From positions 496,001 through 560,000 of the forward strand of contig NZ_JAFBCK010000001.1 of NCBI RefSeq assembly GCF_016907695.1: a DNA stretch of 64,000 nucleotides. The letters are read 5' to 3'. Every line of letters starts with the position of its first letter. Position 1 is the stretch's first letter. The position numbers and the translations under genes are program-made. Under the pieces are notes generated by a model. It saw only the letters and a program-made list of their open reading frames with translations. It ran no database searches and had not been told where the DNA came from. Shown one piece after another: positions 1 through 9,505 of the stretch. This stretch comes from Actinokineospora baliensis (lineage in GTDB: Bacteria > Actinomycetota > Actinomycetes > Mycobacteriales > Pseudonocardiaceae).

Positions 1-1448
1 CGGCGAACCCGATCACTTTCGCCCCGCGAGTGGACTACTCGACCGGCAACCACCCCGAGGCGGTCATCGACGCCGACCTCAACGGGGACGGGAAGCCCGA
101 TGTGATCACCGCTGACCGCTACGAGTGGCAGCTGACCGTGCTGCTGGGCACCGGCGCTGGCGCGCTCGGCCCGCGCACCACCGTCTACCCCGGTGACGAG
201 CCGACCGCCCTGGCCACCGCCGACTTCAACGGCGACGGCAAGGCCGACGTCGCGGTCACCACCGCCGGGTCCGTGTCCCTGCTGCTGGGCAACGGCGACG
301 GCACCTTCCAGGCGCGCCGGGCGTTCCCGGTGAGCGCGGGCGCCGAGGGCATCGCCGCTGGCGACCTCAACGGCGACAAGAAGGTCGACGTCGTCATCAG
401 CCGCCCCGAGGGCATCACCGTCCTCTTGGGCAACGGCGACGGCACCCTGGGCGCGGGCACCGACCTGCTCGCGGGCGGCTACTCGCGCGGCGTCGTGCTC
501 GCCGACTTCAACGGTGACGCCAAGACCGACATCGCGATCGGCGGGTTCTTCACCGGCACCGTCACCGTGTTCAAGGGCAACGGCGACGGCACCTTCGGCC
601 TGCCGCTGCCGTTCGTGGCCAGCGTCAACCCGATCGACGTCGCCGCGGGTGACTTCAACCGCGACGGCAAGCTCGACCTGGCGACCGCCGACTACGGCCA
701 GGGCACCGTCTCGGTCCTGCTCGGCAACGGCGACGGCACCTTCGGCCTGCCCACCGCCAAGGCCATCGGCCCGAACCCGTTCGGCGTCGCGGTGGCCGAC
801 CTCGACCTCGACGGCGACCCCGACCTGGCGGTCTCGCTCTCCGGCGCGGACAGCGTCACCGTCCTCAACAACGGCAACGGCACGTTCGAGCAGGCCGCGA
901 GCCTGGGCACCGGCACCACGCCCACCGAGGTGCACGCCGTCGACCTCGACAGCGACGCCCGCGCCGACCTGATCACCACCAACCGCTACGCCGACGGCAT
1001 CTCGGTGCTGCTCAACCGCACCACCAAGCCGGTCCCCCCGGCCAGCGACCTCGCGGTCTCGCTGCAGGCGTCGCCGAAGTTCGGCATCCTGGTGCCCGCC
1101 CTGCAGTACGCGATCACGGTCCGCAACGTCGGCCCGCAGGCACTGACCTCCGGCACCGTCTCCGCGACCCTGCCCGCGCCGCTGGTCCCGGTCGCCGGTC
1201 CCGGCTGCACCGTCTCCGGTCGCACCGTGACCTGCCAGGTCGGCGCGCTCGCGGTCGGCGCGTCCACGGTGAAGACGTTCTCCGCCCCGCTGGCCCTGTT
1301 CACCATCGGCACGTTCAAGGTCACCGCCCAGCGCACCGCGAGCGTCCCCGCCGACCCGAACCCGACCAACGACGTGGCCGCCCCCACCAGTTGCACCACC
1401 CTCGGGTTCATCCTGGCGATCTGCGGCCCCACCCCCGGCGGCCTCTGA
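1..1448 (+). CDS. VCBS/FG-GAP repeat surface protein, C-terminal part (5' end outside window)
   Basis: The frame is open to the first base of the window (..ANPITFAPRVDYSTG..), so the GTG at 30 is not the true start and the N-terminus with any signal peptide is missing. At least seven repeats of about 45-50 residues carry calcium-loop motifs of the type DLNGDGKPD, DFNGDGKAD, DLNGDKKVD, DFNRDGKLD, the signature of FG-GAP/VCBS repeats that fold as a beta-propeller. From about residue 345 the protein changes to a beta-rich domain (ASDLAVSLQASP.., RNVGPQALTSGTV..) that resembles DUF11/CARDB-type surface domains. The protein is probably secreted and may bind a polymer or partner; substrate unknown. 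A strong hairpin follows 11 bases after the stop. Confidence 0.85.
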   Translation, partial: ANPITFAPRVDYSTGNHPEAVIDADLNGDGKPDVITADRYEWQLTVLLGTGAGALGPRTTVYPGDEPTALATADFNGDGKADVAVTTAGSVSLLLGNGDGTFQARRAFPVSAGAEGIAAGDLNGDKKVDVVISRPEGITVLLGNGDGTLGAGTDLLAGGYSRGVVLADFNGDAKTDIAIGGFFTGTVTVFKGNGDGTFGLPLPFVASVNPIDVAAGDFNRDGKLDLATADYGQGTVSVLLGNGDGTFGLPTAKAIGPNPFGVAVADLDLDGDPDLAVSLSGADSVTVLNNGNGTFEQAASLGTGTTPTEVHAVDLDSDARADLITTNRYADGISVLLNRTTKPVPPASDLAVSLQASPKFGILVPALQYAITVRNVGPQALTSGTVSATLPAPLVPVAGPGCTVSGRTVTCQVGALAVGASTVKTFSAPLALFTIGTFKVTAQRTASVPADPNPTNDVAAPTSCTTLGFILAICGPTPGGL

Positions 1449-1459
1449 TCGGAAAACAT

Positions 1460-1495
1460 CCGTGGCCGCCGTCCCCCTCCTTTCGGCGGCCACGG
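1460..1495 (+). terminator. Intrinsic-type hairpin after the VCBS gene
   Basis: Perfect 12-bp inverted repeat (CCGTGGCCGCCG at 1460-1471, its complement at 1484-1495) with a 12-nt pyrimidine-rich loop. It begins 11 bases after the TGA at 1446-1448. No T-tract follows, as is usual in GC-rich actinobacteria. Confidence 0.75.
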
Positions 1496-1506
1496 AGACG
1501 AACGGC

Positions 1507-1541
1507 GTTCCGCCGCGGTGATGCCCCCACCGCGGCGGAAC
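1507..1541. terminator. Second hairpin, related to the one after the reductase gene
   Basis: Perfect 14-bp inverted repeat (GTTCCGCCGCGGTG at 1507-1520, complement at 1528-1541) with a 7-nt loop. Its sequence resembles the hairpin at 1930-1963, which follows the intact reductase gene, so it may be the terminator of the lost reductase allele whose 3' end remains at 1604-1714. Confidence 0.65.
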
Positions 1542-1603
1542 CCGTTCTTGTGCTTTGTAGGGCCCTACAAACTCCGTGGACTACCCAACTCCCACGTCTC
1601 CCG

Positions 1604-1714
1604 TTACTGAGCCCGGGTTTCCCCCGCGATGGCCCGCATGCCCGCCTCCGGGTACCGGGTCCCTGCGACCGCGTCCACCGGCACCGCGTCCTCGATCCGC
1701 TTCAAGTCCTCTTC
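1604..1714 (-). pseudogene. 3'-terminal remnant of an aldo/keto reductase allele (copy A)
   Basis: Reading from 1714 down to the TAA at 1606-1604 gives 36 residues identical to the C-terminus of the intact reductase at 1997-3013 ([14 protein letters not shown]... to ...GETRAQ stop). I count eight nucleotide differences in these 37 codons; every one is synonymous, including TAA for TAG. Upstream of the fragment the homology stops abruptly. The body of the gene is absent, so this is a truncated relic, not a gene. The silent-only divergence means the parent was under purifying selection until recently, as expected for a xenologous allele or a lost tandem paralogue. Confidence 0.85.
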
Positions 1715-1788
1715 AGGACGTGCGTTGCCCCAGCATCACCGGGATCTCCGCAGGAGGCTCCTCCTCGCCGAGCAGTCCCGGCAGACCG

Positions 1789-3013
<1,225 letters not shown>

Positions 3014-3024
3014 TGTGGATCTCC

Positions 3025-4001
<977 letters not shown>

Positions 4002-4005
<4 letters not shown>

Positions 4006-4388
4006 GCCGAGGCCTCCTGGATGTGCTCGGCGCCGAGGCACCGCTCGTAGTTGTCGATCTTGTAGTCCAGCACCTCGAGGCAGGAGCGCAGCTCGTCGAT
4101 GCGCGCCCGCACGTCCTGGCGGTGCCGCTCCAGGATGCGTTTGCGCTGGCCGAAGGTGGTGCCGCCCTGGTGGCGGAGCCTGGCGTACTCGCGCATGAGC
4201 TTGATCGGCATCCCCGTGGTCCGCAACCGGGTCAGGAAGCCCAACCAGGCCAGGTCCTCATCGGAGTAGGCGCGCCTGCCACCGGAATCGCGCGCCGGTG
4301 GGTCGATGAGCTCGATGCGCTCGTAGTAGCGGAGGGTGTCGATCGAGAGCCCACTGCGGTGGGCCGCCTCGGCGATCGCGTACGTCAC
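4002..4388 (-). CDS. MerR-family transcriptional regulator
   Basis: 128 residues. The N-terminal winged helix ([25 protein letters not shown]) is typical MerR, followed by the [20 protein letters not shown] wing and a long dimerisation helix ([20 protein letters not shown]). There is no cysteine cluster for metal binding, and the closest relatives I know control aldo/keto reductase genes. It overlaps the first reductase by four bases (ATGA) and is probably first gene of the operon, autoregulating it. The 63 bases upstream to the toxin gene hold the promoter. Confidence 0.88.
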
Positions 4389-4451
4389 GCCCCTGACGGT
4401 AGAAGCTGGAGTGCGCTCCAGGTCAACCCGGTTCAGCCGGGTTTGGCGTGC

Positions 4452-4832
4452 TCAGGGCTTCGGCAGCGCCCACTCCCGCAGGTGCGCGGCCATTTTCGGC
4501 ACTTCGACAGCACCGCGGCCGACCTCGCGGACCACCTCGAGCGCGGCATCGGTCTCGGCGTCGATCCACCAGCCGTTGAGGTCGCACATCGTGACCGCGG
4601 CGACCCAGCCCAACCGCCAGTTGCCCTCGGCGAGCGGGCGGGTGCGCACCACCGAGTCCAGCAACGCGGCCGCCTTGAGCCAGAGCGTGTCGTAGGCCTC
4701 GACGCCGAGCACCGTGGCCCGCGGCCGGTGCGCAGCGGAGTCGAGCAGCCCGAGGTCGCGCACCACCAGGTCACCCCCGGTCACGGCGGCGGCGAGCACC
4801 AACAGGTCACTGGCGTCGAGGTAGGCGGTCAC
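4452..4832 (-). CDS. Doc/Fic-fold death-on-curing toxin
   Basis: 126 residues, GTG start at 4832. The core RPLAEGNWRLGW (about residues 65-76) corresponds to the Fic/Doc motif HxFx(D/E)GNxR, followed by the helix WVAAVTMCDLNGW seen in phage P1 Doc relatives. The first residue of the motif is Arg instead of the His that usually acts as general base; Asx/Arg variants occur in the actinobacterial Doc branch, as far as I recall, so activity is uncertain. Doc kinases phosphorylate EF-Tu. It lies 10 bases after a ribbon-helix-helix gene (4843-5049), the usual order antitoxin then toxin. Confidence 0.75.
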   Translation of the reverse strand: MTAYLDASDLLVLAAAVTGGDLVVRDLGLLDSAAHRPRATVLGVEAYDTLWLKAAALLDSVVRTRPLAEGNWRLGWVAAVTMCDLNGWWIDAETDAALEVVREVGRGAVEVPKMAAHLREWALPKP

Positions 4833-4842
4833 CCGGAGATGA

Positions 4843-5049
4843 TCACACGGGGTCCATCCGGTCGAGCAGGCCGCGGTAGCGCGGCAGCACCCGACCGAGC
4901 ACCTCGTCGAGCTGCTCCTGCTTGTGCAGCCTGGCCCAGCGGTCGGCCAGCGCCAGGCGCAGCACCTCCTGCTTGGACCGGCCCTCGGCCTCGGCCAGCT
5001 CGTCGAGCCTGGCGTTGTCTTCCTCGGTCAACCGCAAGGTCATCGCCAT
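4843..5049 (-). CDS. Ribbon-helix-helix antitoxin of the Doc module
   Basis: 68 residues: MAMTLRLTEEDNARLDELAE followed by GRSKQEVLRLALADRW, the beta-strand/two-helix pattern of CopG/Arc-type DNA-binding proteins, then a charged C-terminal tail that would wrap the toxin. The ATG at 5049 was chosen over a longer frame reaching 5595 that runs antisense through the TetR gene. It overlaps a 16-bp palindrome that is a likely autoregulatory operator. The toxin gene follows after 10 bases. Confidence 0.8.
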   Translation of the reverse strand: MAMTLRLTEEDNARLDELAEAEGRSKQEVLRLALADRWARLHKQEQLDEVLGRVLPRYRGLLDRMDPV

Positions 5050-5061
5050 GGTTGACCATGG
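5046..5061. promoter_or_regulatory. Palindromic operator at the antitoxin start
   Basis: CCATGGT-TG-ACCATGG, a perfect 7-bp inverted repeat with a 2-bp spacer, covers the antitoxin start codon. Ribbon-helix-helix antitoxins bind such short palindromes in their own promoters, so autorepression is likely. Confidence 0.5.
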
Positions 5062-5100
5062 TATCACCGCGGTACCACCCGTGACGGCGTTATGGAACGC

Positions 5101-5106
5101 TAGACT
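5101..5106 (+). promoter_or_regulatory. -10 box (TAGACT) of a leaderless TetR gene
   Basis: TAGACT ends six bases before the GTG start at 5113, the spacing expected when transcription starts at the first base of the start codon. No Shine-Dalgarno sequence fits in between. Confidence 0.45.
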
Positions 5107-5112
5107 CCCCCG

Positions 5113-5703
5113 GTGCCCAGACCCAGGACGCACGACGAGGCGCTGCGGGTCCGCCTGCTCGACCGCGCGGGTGAACTCATCGCCACCGAAGGTGCCACCG
5201 CCCTCAGCCTGCGCCGCCTGGCCGCCGACGCGGGCACCTCCACCACCGCCGTCTACTCCCTCTTCGGCGGCAAACCCGGCCTGGTCCGAGAACTCTACGT
5301 CGAGGCCTTCCACCGCCTCGGCACCCGACTGCGCGCGGTCCCCACCACCGGCAGCCCCGCAGAAGACCTGGTCTTGCTGGGAATCGCCTACCGCGAAAGC
5401 GCCCTCGCCGACCCCCACCTGTACGGCGTCATGTTCAGCGGCGCCATCCCCGGCTTCGAACCGGACGACGAAGCCACAGCGCACTCCCGCGCCGCCCTGG
5501 CACCGCTGCTGGAGGTGATCACAGCAGGCGTGGAAGCAGGCGTCTTCCTCGACTCGGACGGCACCATGGCCGTCGGCTGCTGGGGAATCGTCCACGGCCT
5601 GGTGTCACTCGAACTCCTCGGAAACCTCCCCCCGGGCCTAGACGTGGCGGCGGCCTACGAGCGGGCCCTGCGCGCCAACACTTTGGGCTGGACCCGCCGG
5701 TAG
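5113..5703 (+). CDS. TetR/AcrR-family regulator with WHG-type C-terminal domain
   Basis: 196 residues. Helix-turn-helix at about residues 30-55 ([24 protein letters not shown]). The C-terminal half has the pattern [16 protein letters not shown] seen in TetR proteins with a WHG (Trp-His-Gly) domain. It is transcribed divergently from the Doc module, 63 bases apart, and probably controls itself and a neighbour; the ligand is unknown. The repeated motif GTATCAC occurs upstream (5061-5067) and three times downstream (5703-5761), and could be its binding site. Confidence 0.85.
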   Translation: MPRPRTHDEALRVRLLDRAGELIATEGATALSLRRLAADAGTSTTAVYSLFGGKPGLVRELYVEAFHRLGTRLRAVPTTGSPAEDLVLLGIAYRESALADPHLYGVMFSGAIPGFEPDDEATAHSRAALAPLLEVITAGVEAGVFLDSDGTMAVGCWGIVHGLVSLELLGNLPPGLDVAAAYERALRANTLGWTRR

Positions 5704-5761
5704 TGATACGTCGGATGGGCTTTGGTATCACTCGCCGCCTCGACTAGGAGCTAGGTATCAC
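5703..5761. repeat. Three copies of GTATCAC/GTGATAC after the TetR gene
   Basis: GTGATAC at 5703-5709 and GTATCAC at 5725-5731 form an inverted pair; another GTATCAC is at 5755-5761. The same heptamer occurs in front of the TetR gene (5061-5067). They may be operator half-sites left from a target gene now lost, next to the Fic remnant. Confidence 0.4.
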
Positions 5762-5848
5762 TCCTGCCGCCGCCGGATGCCGCCCTTGACTCCGCAGTCT
5801 CCAACTATGCCTTCACAGTCGCGCACGTACTCCCACGACGCACACGCA

Positions 5849-5990
5849 CTGCCTCCACTGATCACCACCGCATGCCTGCACTACCAGTTCGAGGCCATCC
5901 ACCCGTTCGTCGACGGGAACGGTCAGGTCGGGCGGTTGCTCGCCTTCCTGTTGCTCGTCGAGCCGGATTCCTTCCACTGCCAGCCGCCTT
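5849..5990 (+). pseudogene. Fic-domain gene fragment
   Basis: The plus strand encodes [19 protein letters not shown] directly followed by [18 protein letters not shown], which is the core Fic helix pair with the motif [12 protein letters not shown]. In an active enzyme the residue after GNG is Arg; here it is Gln. The N-terminal half, the flap and the C-terminal helices of a normal 350-residue Fic AMPylase are missing, and the frame runs into proline-rich non-coding sequence. The whole stretch 5704-6258 holds no other gene; I take it as a degraded Fic gene. Confidence 0.7.
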
Positions 5991-6135
5991 CCGACACCAG
6001 TCGGGTGAACCTCATCGCCCCGCCGCCACCTCACCCAGGTGGCGGCTATCCACAACCCCTCCGGCCATCCACAGCATTTCGCGACCCCCCACCGCCTGCG
6101 CCACACCGGATAGACTGGCACCGGGGACGCCCCCC

Positions 6136-6203
6136 TGAGGTGCGGCGGGGGCTGAGGTGCGGCGGGGGCTGAGGTGCGGCGGGGGCTGAGGTGCGGCGGG
6201 GGC
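6136..6203. repeat. Four perfect tandem copies of a 17-bp unit
   Basis: TGAGGTGCGGCGGGGGC is repeated four times without a mismatch at 6136-6152, 6153-6169, 6170-6186 and 6187-6203. It lies in the non-coding stretch downstream of upp. Likely a slippage product. Confidence 0.85.
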
Positions 6204-6258
6204 CGCGGAGTGGGGTCGATCGGGGTCGGGTGGCGTGTCGGCCGCATAGCTGGGTGGT

Positions 6259-6882
6259 CTAGACCGCGCCGTACTGGCGGTCGCCTGCGTCGCCGAGGCC
6301 GGGGACGATGAAGCCGGAGTCGTTGAGGCGTTCGTCGATGCTGGCGGTGACCAGGCGGACCGGGAGGTTGGCCTGAGCCAGGTGCTCGATGCCCTCGGGG
6401 GCGGCGAGGGCGCAGATGGCGGTGACGTCGGTGGCGCCGCGGTCGGTGAGCAGGCGGATGGTGTGGACCATGGAGCCGCCGGTGGCCAGCATCGGGTCGA
6501 GGACGAAGACCGGGCGGTCGGACAGGTCCTCGGGCAGCGACTCCATGTACGGGGTCGGCTTGAGGGTGTGCTCGTCGCGGGCGAGGCCGACGAAGCCCAT
6601 CTGGGCGTCGGGGATGAGCTTGTGCGCCTGGTCGGCCATGCCCAGCCCGGCGCGCAGCACCGGCACCAGCAGCGGCGGGTTGGCCAGCCAGAAGCCGTCG
6701 GTGCGGGCGACCGGGGTGTGGATGCGCTCGGTGCGCAGCGGCGCGGTCCTGGTGGCCTCGTAGGTCAACATCACGGTCAGCTCGTGCAGCGCGGCGCGGA
6801 AGGTCGCGCTGTCGGTGCGCGCGTCGCGCATGACGGTGAGCCTGGCCTTGGCCAGCGGGTGGTCGACGGTGAGCACGTCCAT
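6259..6882 (-). CDS. upp: Uracil phosphoribosyltransferase
   Basis: 207 residues, the normal length. Converts uracil and PRPP to UMP in pyrimidine salvage. Seen are the N-terminal [16 protein letters not shown], the substrate segment PVLRAGLGM, the PRPP-binding loop [14 protein letters not shown], and the C-terminal uracil-binding [19 protein letters not shown] at 6882. It is divergent from the DUF1707 gene with 82 bases between. Uracil delivered by cytidine deaminase and pyrimidine phosphorylase elsewhere in the window would feed it. Confidence 0.96.
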   Translation of the reverse strand: MDVLTVDHPLAKARLTVMRDARTDSATFRAALHELTVMLTYEATRTAPLRTERIHTPVARTDGFWLANPPLLVPVLRAGLGMADQAHKLIPDAQMGFVGLARDEHTLKPTPYMESLPEDLSDRPVFVLDPMLATGGSMVHTIRLLTDRGATDVTAICALAAPEGIEHLAQANLPVRLVTASIDERLNDSGFIVPGLGDAGDRQYGAV

Positions 6883-6951
6883 GGCCGGACACGGTAGACC
6901 GGTCCGCTTAATCGCTGGTGGCGGCGTGCCCCTATCGGGGGTCGGTGGCGC

Positions 6952-6957
6952 TACCCT
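6952..6957 (+). promoter_or_regulatory. -10 box (TACCCT) before the DUF1707 gene
   Basis: TACCCT ends seven bases before the GTG at 6965, favouring that GTG over the one at 6959 and over longer starts. Leaderless arrangement inferred. Confidence 0.4.
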
Positions 6958-6964
6958 CGTGTCC

Positions 6965-7612
6965 GTGAGTGAGCAACCTCAACTCCCCGGACCGCAGGAG
7001 ATGCGCGCGTCCAACACCGACCGGGAGCGATTCGCCAAGGTCCTGCACGACGCCATGGCCGAGGGCAGACTCACCGTCACCGAGCTCGAGGAGCGCCTCG
7101 ACCAGGTCTACGCCGCGCGGACGTTCGGCGAACTGGAGCCGCTGGTCCGCGACCTGCCCAACCAGCAGCTGGTCGCCTACCAGTCCCCGCTGCCGCAACC
7201 GGCCCCCGCCACCCACCCCACCCGGGTCGGCGGCCGCGGCACCTCCTCCAGCGCGATCGCGATCATGTCCGGCTCCGAGCGCAAGGGCCCGTGGACGGTC
7301 CCGCCGACCTTCAACGCCGTCGCCCTCATGGGGGGCGTGGAGATCGACCTCACCCAGGCCACGTTCGAGGCGCAGGAAACCACCATCCAGGCCTTCGCCC
7401 TCATGGGCGGCATCGAGATCACCGTCCCCCCGGACGTCACCGTCTACGTCACCGGCTCCGGCTTCATGGGCGGCTTCGGCAACTCCGTCCGCACCCAGGG
7501 TCCCCCCGGCAGCCCCGTCGTCCGCATCACCGGCATGGCCATCATGGGCGGCGTCGACGTGTCCCCCACGAAGACCCCGAAGAAGAAGCACAAGGACATC
7601 GAAGAGGGCTGA
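6965..7612 (+). CDS. DUF1707 and LiaF-like cell-envelope protein
   Basis: About 215 residues ([21 protein letters not shown]..). The DUF1707 domain ([19 protein letters not shown].., [29 protein letters not shown]) is followed by a beta-helical C-terminus with repeated motifs [36 protein letters not shown], typical of the LiaF/DUF2154 family. These actinobacterial proteins lack membrane segments here and may act in envelope-stress sensing. The C-terminal tail is Lys-rich. GTG at 6965 chosen because of the -10 box spacing. Confidence 0.82.
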   Translation: MSEQPQLPGPQEMRASNTDRERFAKVLHDAMAEGRLTVTELEERLDQVYAARTFGELEPLVRDLPNQQLVAYQSPLPQPAPATHPTRVGGRGTSSSAIAIMSGSERKGPWTVPPTFNAVALMGGVEIDLTQATFEAQETTIQAFALMGGIEITVPPDVTVYVTGSGFMGGFGNSVRTQGPPGSPVVRITGMAIMGGVDVSPTKTPKKKHKDIEEG

Positions 7613-7667
7613 TCGCCCCTGTGAACAGATCGCTCCGATCAGGGGCGAAGTGTGCGATCGTGTCGCC

Positions 7668-8360
7668 ATGGGTGATGTGGTACCCCTGCTCGATCGACCG
7701 GTCTACACCTATCCGCAGGTAGACCGGCTGCTGGCGTTGTCGACCGGCACCGCGGACCGCTGGTTCAACGGCTACGCCCGGCGCGGCGTGGCGCACCCGC
7801 CGATGCTCCGCCAGGAGAGTTCGAGATCCCGGTGGGTCACCTGGGGCGAGTTCGTCGAGGCGCGGTTGTTCGCTTCGTACCGCGACATCGACAAGATCCC
7901 GACGAGCAGGTTGCGCGCCTACACGGCCGAACTCCGCCGGGTCTTCGACGAGAGGTACCCGCTGGCGCATTCGGCGCCGTACGTCCGCCGCGAGGGGCGG
8001 CTGATGCTGTGGGAAGCGCAGCAGACCGCCGAACTCGGCGACGACTTCGCGGTCGAGGTGCGCACCGACCAGATCGTGCTCAGCCCGCTCACCGAGCAGT
8101 TCTACGACTCGGCGGACTTCGACGACAGGGGCACCGTCCACCGACTGCGGCCCGACGCCGACTTCCCCGACGTGTACCTCGACCCGCGGCGCCGCGGCGG
8201 CGAACCGACCATCGCCGGGCACAACGTCACGGTGGCCACAATCGCGAGCCTGATCCGCGGCGGCGAGCGCATCGGCGACATCGCCCAGTGGTACCGCCTC
8301 GACGACGAGCAGGTGCGCCAAGCCATCGGTTACGACGCAGTGCACCTGCGGATCGCATGA
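7668..8360 (+). CDS. VapB45-like antitoxin with DUF433 domain
   Basis: 230 residues. The N-terminus (VYTYPQVDRLLALSTGTADRWFNGY) looks like a MerR/HTH DNA-binding domain; the C-terminus (DPRRRGGEPTIAGHNVTVATIASL.. GERIGDIAQWYRLDDEQVRQAI) is a DUF433 domain. Length and architecture match M. tuberculosis Rv2018 (VapB45) as I remember it. The stop overlaps the next start as ATGA (8357-8360), the tight coupling typical of toxin-antitoxin pairs. Expected to bind the toxin and its own promoter. Confidence 0.8.
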   Translation: MGDVVPLLDRPVYTYPQVDRLLALSTGTADRWFNGYARRGVAHPPMLRQESSRSRWVTWGEFVEARLFASYRDIDKIPTSRLRAYTAELRRVFDERYPLAHSAPYVRREGRLMLWEAQQTAELGDDFAVEVRTDQIVLSPLTEQFYDSADFDDRGTVHRLRPDADFPDVYLDPRRRGGEPTIAGHNVTVATIASLIRGGERIGDIAQWYRLDDEQVRQAIGYDAVHLRIA

Positions 8361-8809
8361 ACAACGACGGCTGCGAGCCCACCATCGGCGACGTCCGGTA
8401 CTTCGTCGATGAGAACCTCGCAGGCCTGGGTCTGAGCCTGATGCGGTTGCGAAGAGACATCGCGGTCGGGGGGTGGGGGCCGATAAGGCAGCTGGTCCCC
8501 GCCCTCGACGAGGACTGGATCCCGGTGGTCGCGGCCCACGGGTGGACAGTGATCACCAACGACAAGAAGCTCCGGACGCGGCCCAATGAGGCGGCGCTGA
8601 CCAAGGCGCACCGGCTCCTTCATCTGACCCCGCCGGTCCGGGATGCCCCTCACTGGGAGTTCGCGAGGGTGCTGCTCAGGCACTGGGACACAGTGGAAGC
8701 GGTGGCTGGCGAAACCGGCCCGCTCTGGTTGGCGGTGAGCAAGCGAGGGTGCACGCGGAAGGCTTTCGCGCCTGGGCAGGTGGAGAGGATGCCGCCCGCT
8801 GATCGCTAG
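8357..8809 (+). CDS. VapC45-like PIN-type toxin
   Basis: 150 residues. Has the N-terminal acidic motif VRYFVDENLAGLGL and the later VITNDKKLRTRPNEA, the pattern of the DUF5615-like/VapC45 branch of PIN ribonucleases (Asp of FVDEN and Asp of TNDKK as metal ligands). Likely an RNA-cleaving growth inhibitor neutralised by the DUF433 protein encoded just before it. Its stop TAG (8807-8809) overlaps the stop of the convergent TetR gene by three bases. Confidence 0.78.
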   Translation: MNNDGCEPTIGDVRYFVDENLAGLGLSLMRLRRDIAVGGWGPIRQLVPALDEDWIPVVAAHGWTVITNDKKLRTRPNEAALTKAHRLLHLTPPVRDAPHWEFARVLLRHWDTVEAVAGETGPLWLAVSKRGCTRKAFAPGQVERMPPADR

Positions 8810-9450
8810 CCGGTGCCCACGCAGCCGTTGAGGAGGGTGCGGAGGGACCAGCGGAACTGCTCCTCTGTGTTCCACGTGGCCACGACCGGCCAGGTTTGGG
8901 CTGTCAGGGGGAGTACCTCGGGGTCGATCGTGACCGCTAGGCGGGCTGCGACGATGTCGGCTTCGGGGTGGCCGTTGAGGTCTGCGGCGGTAAGGGTGGC
9001 TGAGCCCAGGACGTGGACGATCACGGCGTAGGTGGAGCGGGCGGCTTGGGTTGGGGTTAGGCCTGCCCCTGTGAAGATGGCCAGTAGGCGTTCGCCGACC
9101 AGGGCTGAGGTGGGGCCGTCCATGGGGGCGGTGTGCAGCAACGCTGCCGCGCCTCTATGGGTCAAGAGCACACCTCTTAGAGCGCACGCGTAGTCCTCGA
9201 TCCGGCGGCGCCAGGTGCGGCGGCCGGTGAGCAGGTCTGGGTCTGCCATTGCCAAGAAGCGGTCGACGAGCGCGCGTTCCATGGCGGCTCGGTCCGGCAG
9301 GTAGGTGTACAGCGTGTTCGGCCGGACCCCGAGGCGGGCGGCGACTCCTCTGATGGACGGGGCTTCGCCGTCGAAGAGGGCGAGGGCGGCGTCGACTATC
9401 TGGTCGGCGGAGAGGCTGCGTTTGGGTCCGGGTCGGGTCTTCTCTTCCAC
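8806..9450 (-). CDS. TetR/AcrR-family regulator
   Basis: 214 residues. N-terminal helix-turn-helix (LSADQIVDAALALFDGE.., SIRGVAARLGVRPNTLYTYLPDR), then a TetR_C_1-like ligand domain. Divergent from the membrane-protein gene at 9506 with a 55-bp shared control region containing an inverted repeat, so that gene is its likely target. Ends by overlapping the toxin gene at 8806-8809. Confidence 0.88.
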   Translation of the reverse strand: MEEKTRPGPKRSLSADQIVDAALALFDGEAPSIRGVAARLGVRPNTLYTYLPDRAAMERALVDRFLAMADPDLLTGRRTWRRRIEDYACALRGVLLTHRGAAALLHTAPMDGPTSALVGERLLAIFTGAGLTPTQAARSTYAVIVHVLGSATLTAADLNGHPEADIVAARLAVTIDPEVLPLTAQTWPVVATWNTEEQFRWSLRTLLNGCVGTG

Positions 9451-9460
9451 ACCGCATCAC

Positions 9461-9490
9461 TGTACAGTGCACAATATTGCACACCGTACA
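9461..9490. promoter_or_regulatory. Candidate TetR operator in the divergent promoter
   Basis: TGTACAGTGCA at 9461-9471 and TGCACACCGTACA at 9478-9490 form an imperfect inverted repeat around an AT-rich centre (CAATAT). Position between the divergent TetR and membrane-protein genes fits an operator. Confidence 0.5.
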
Positions 9491-9505
9491 GAGATAGGAA
9501 CCCCG

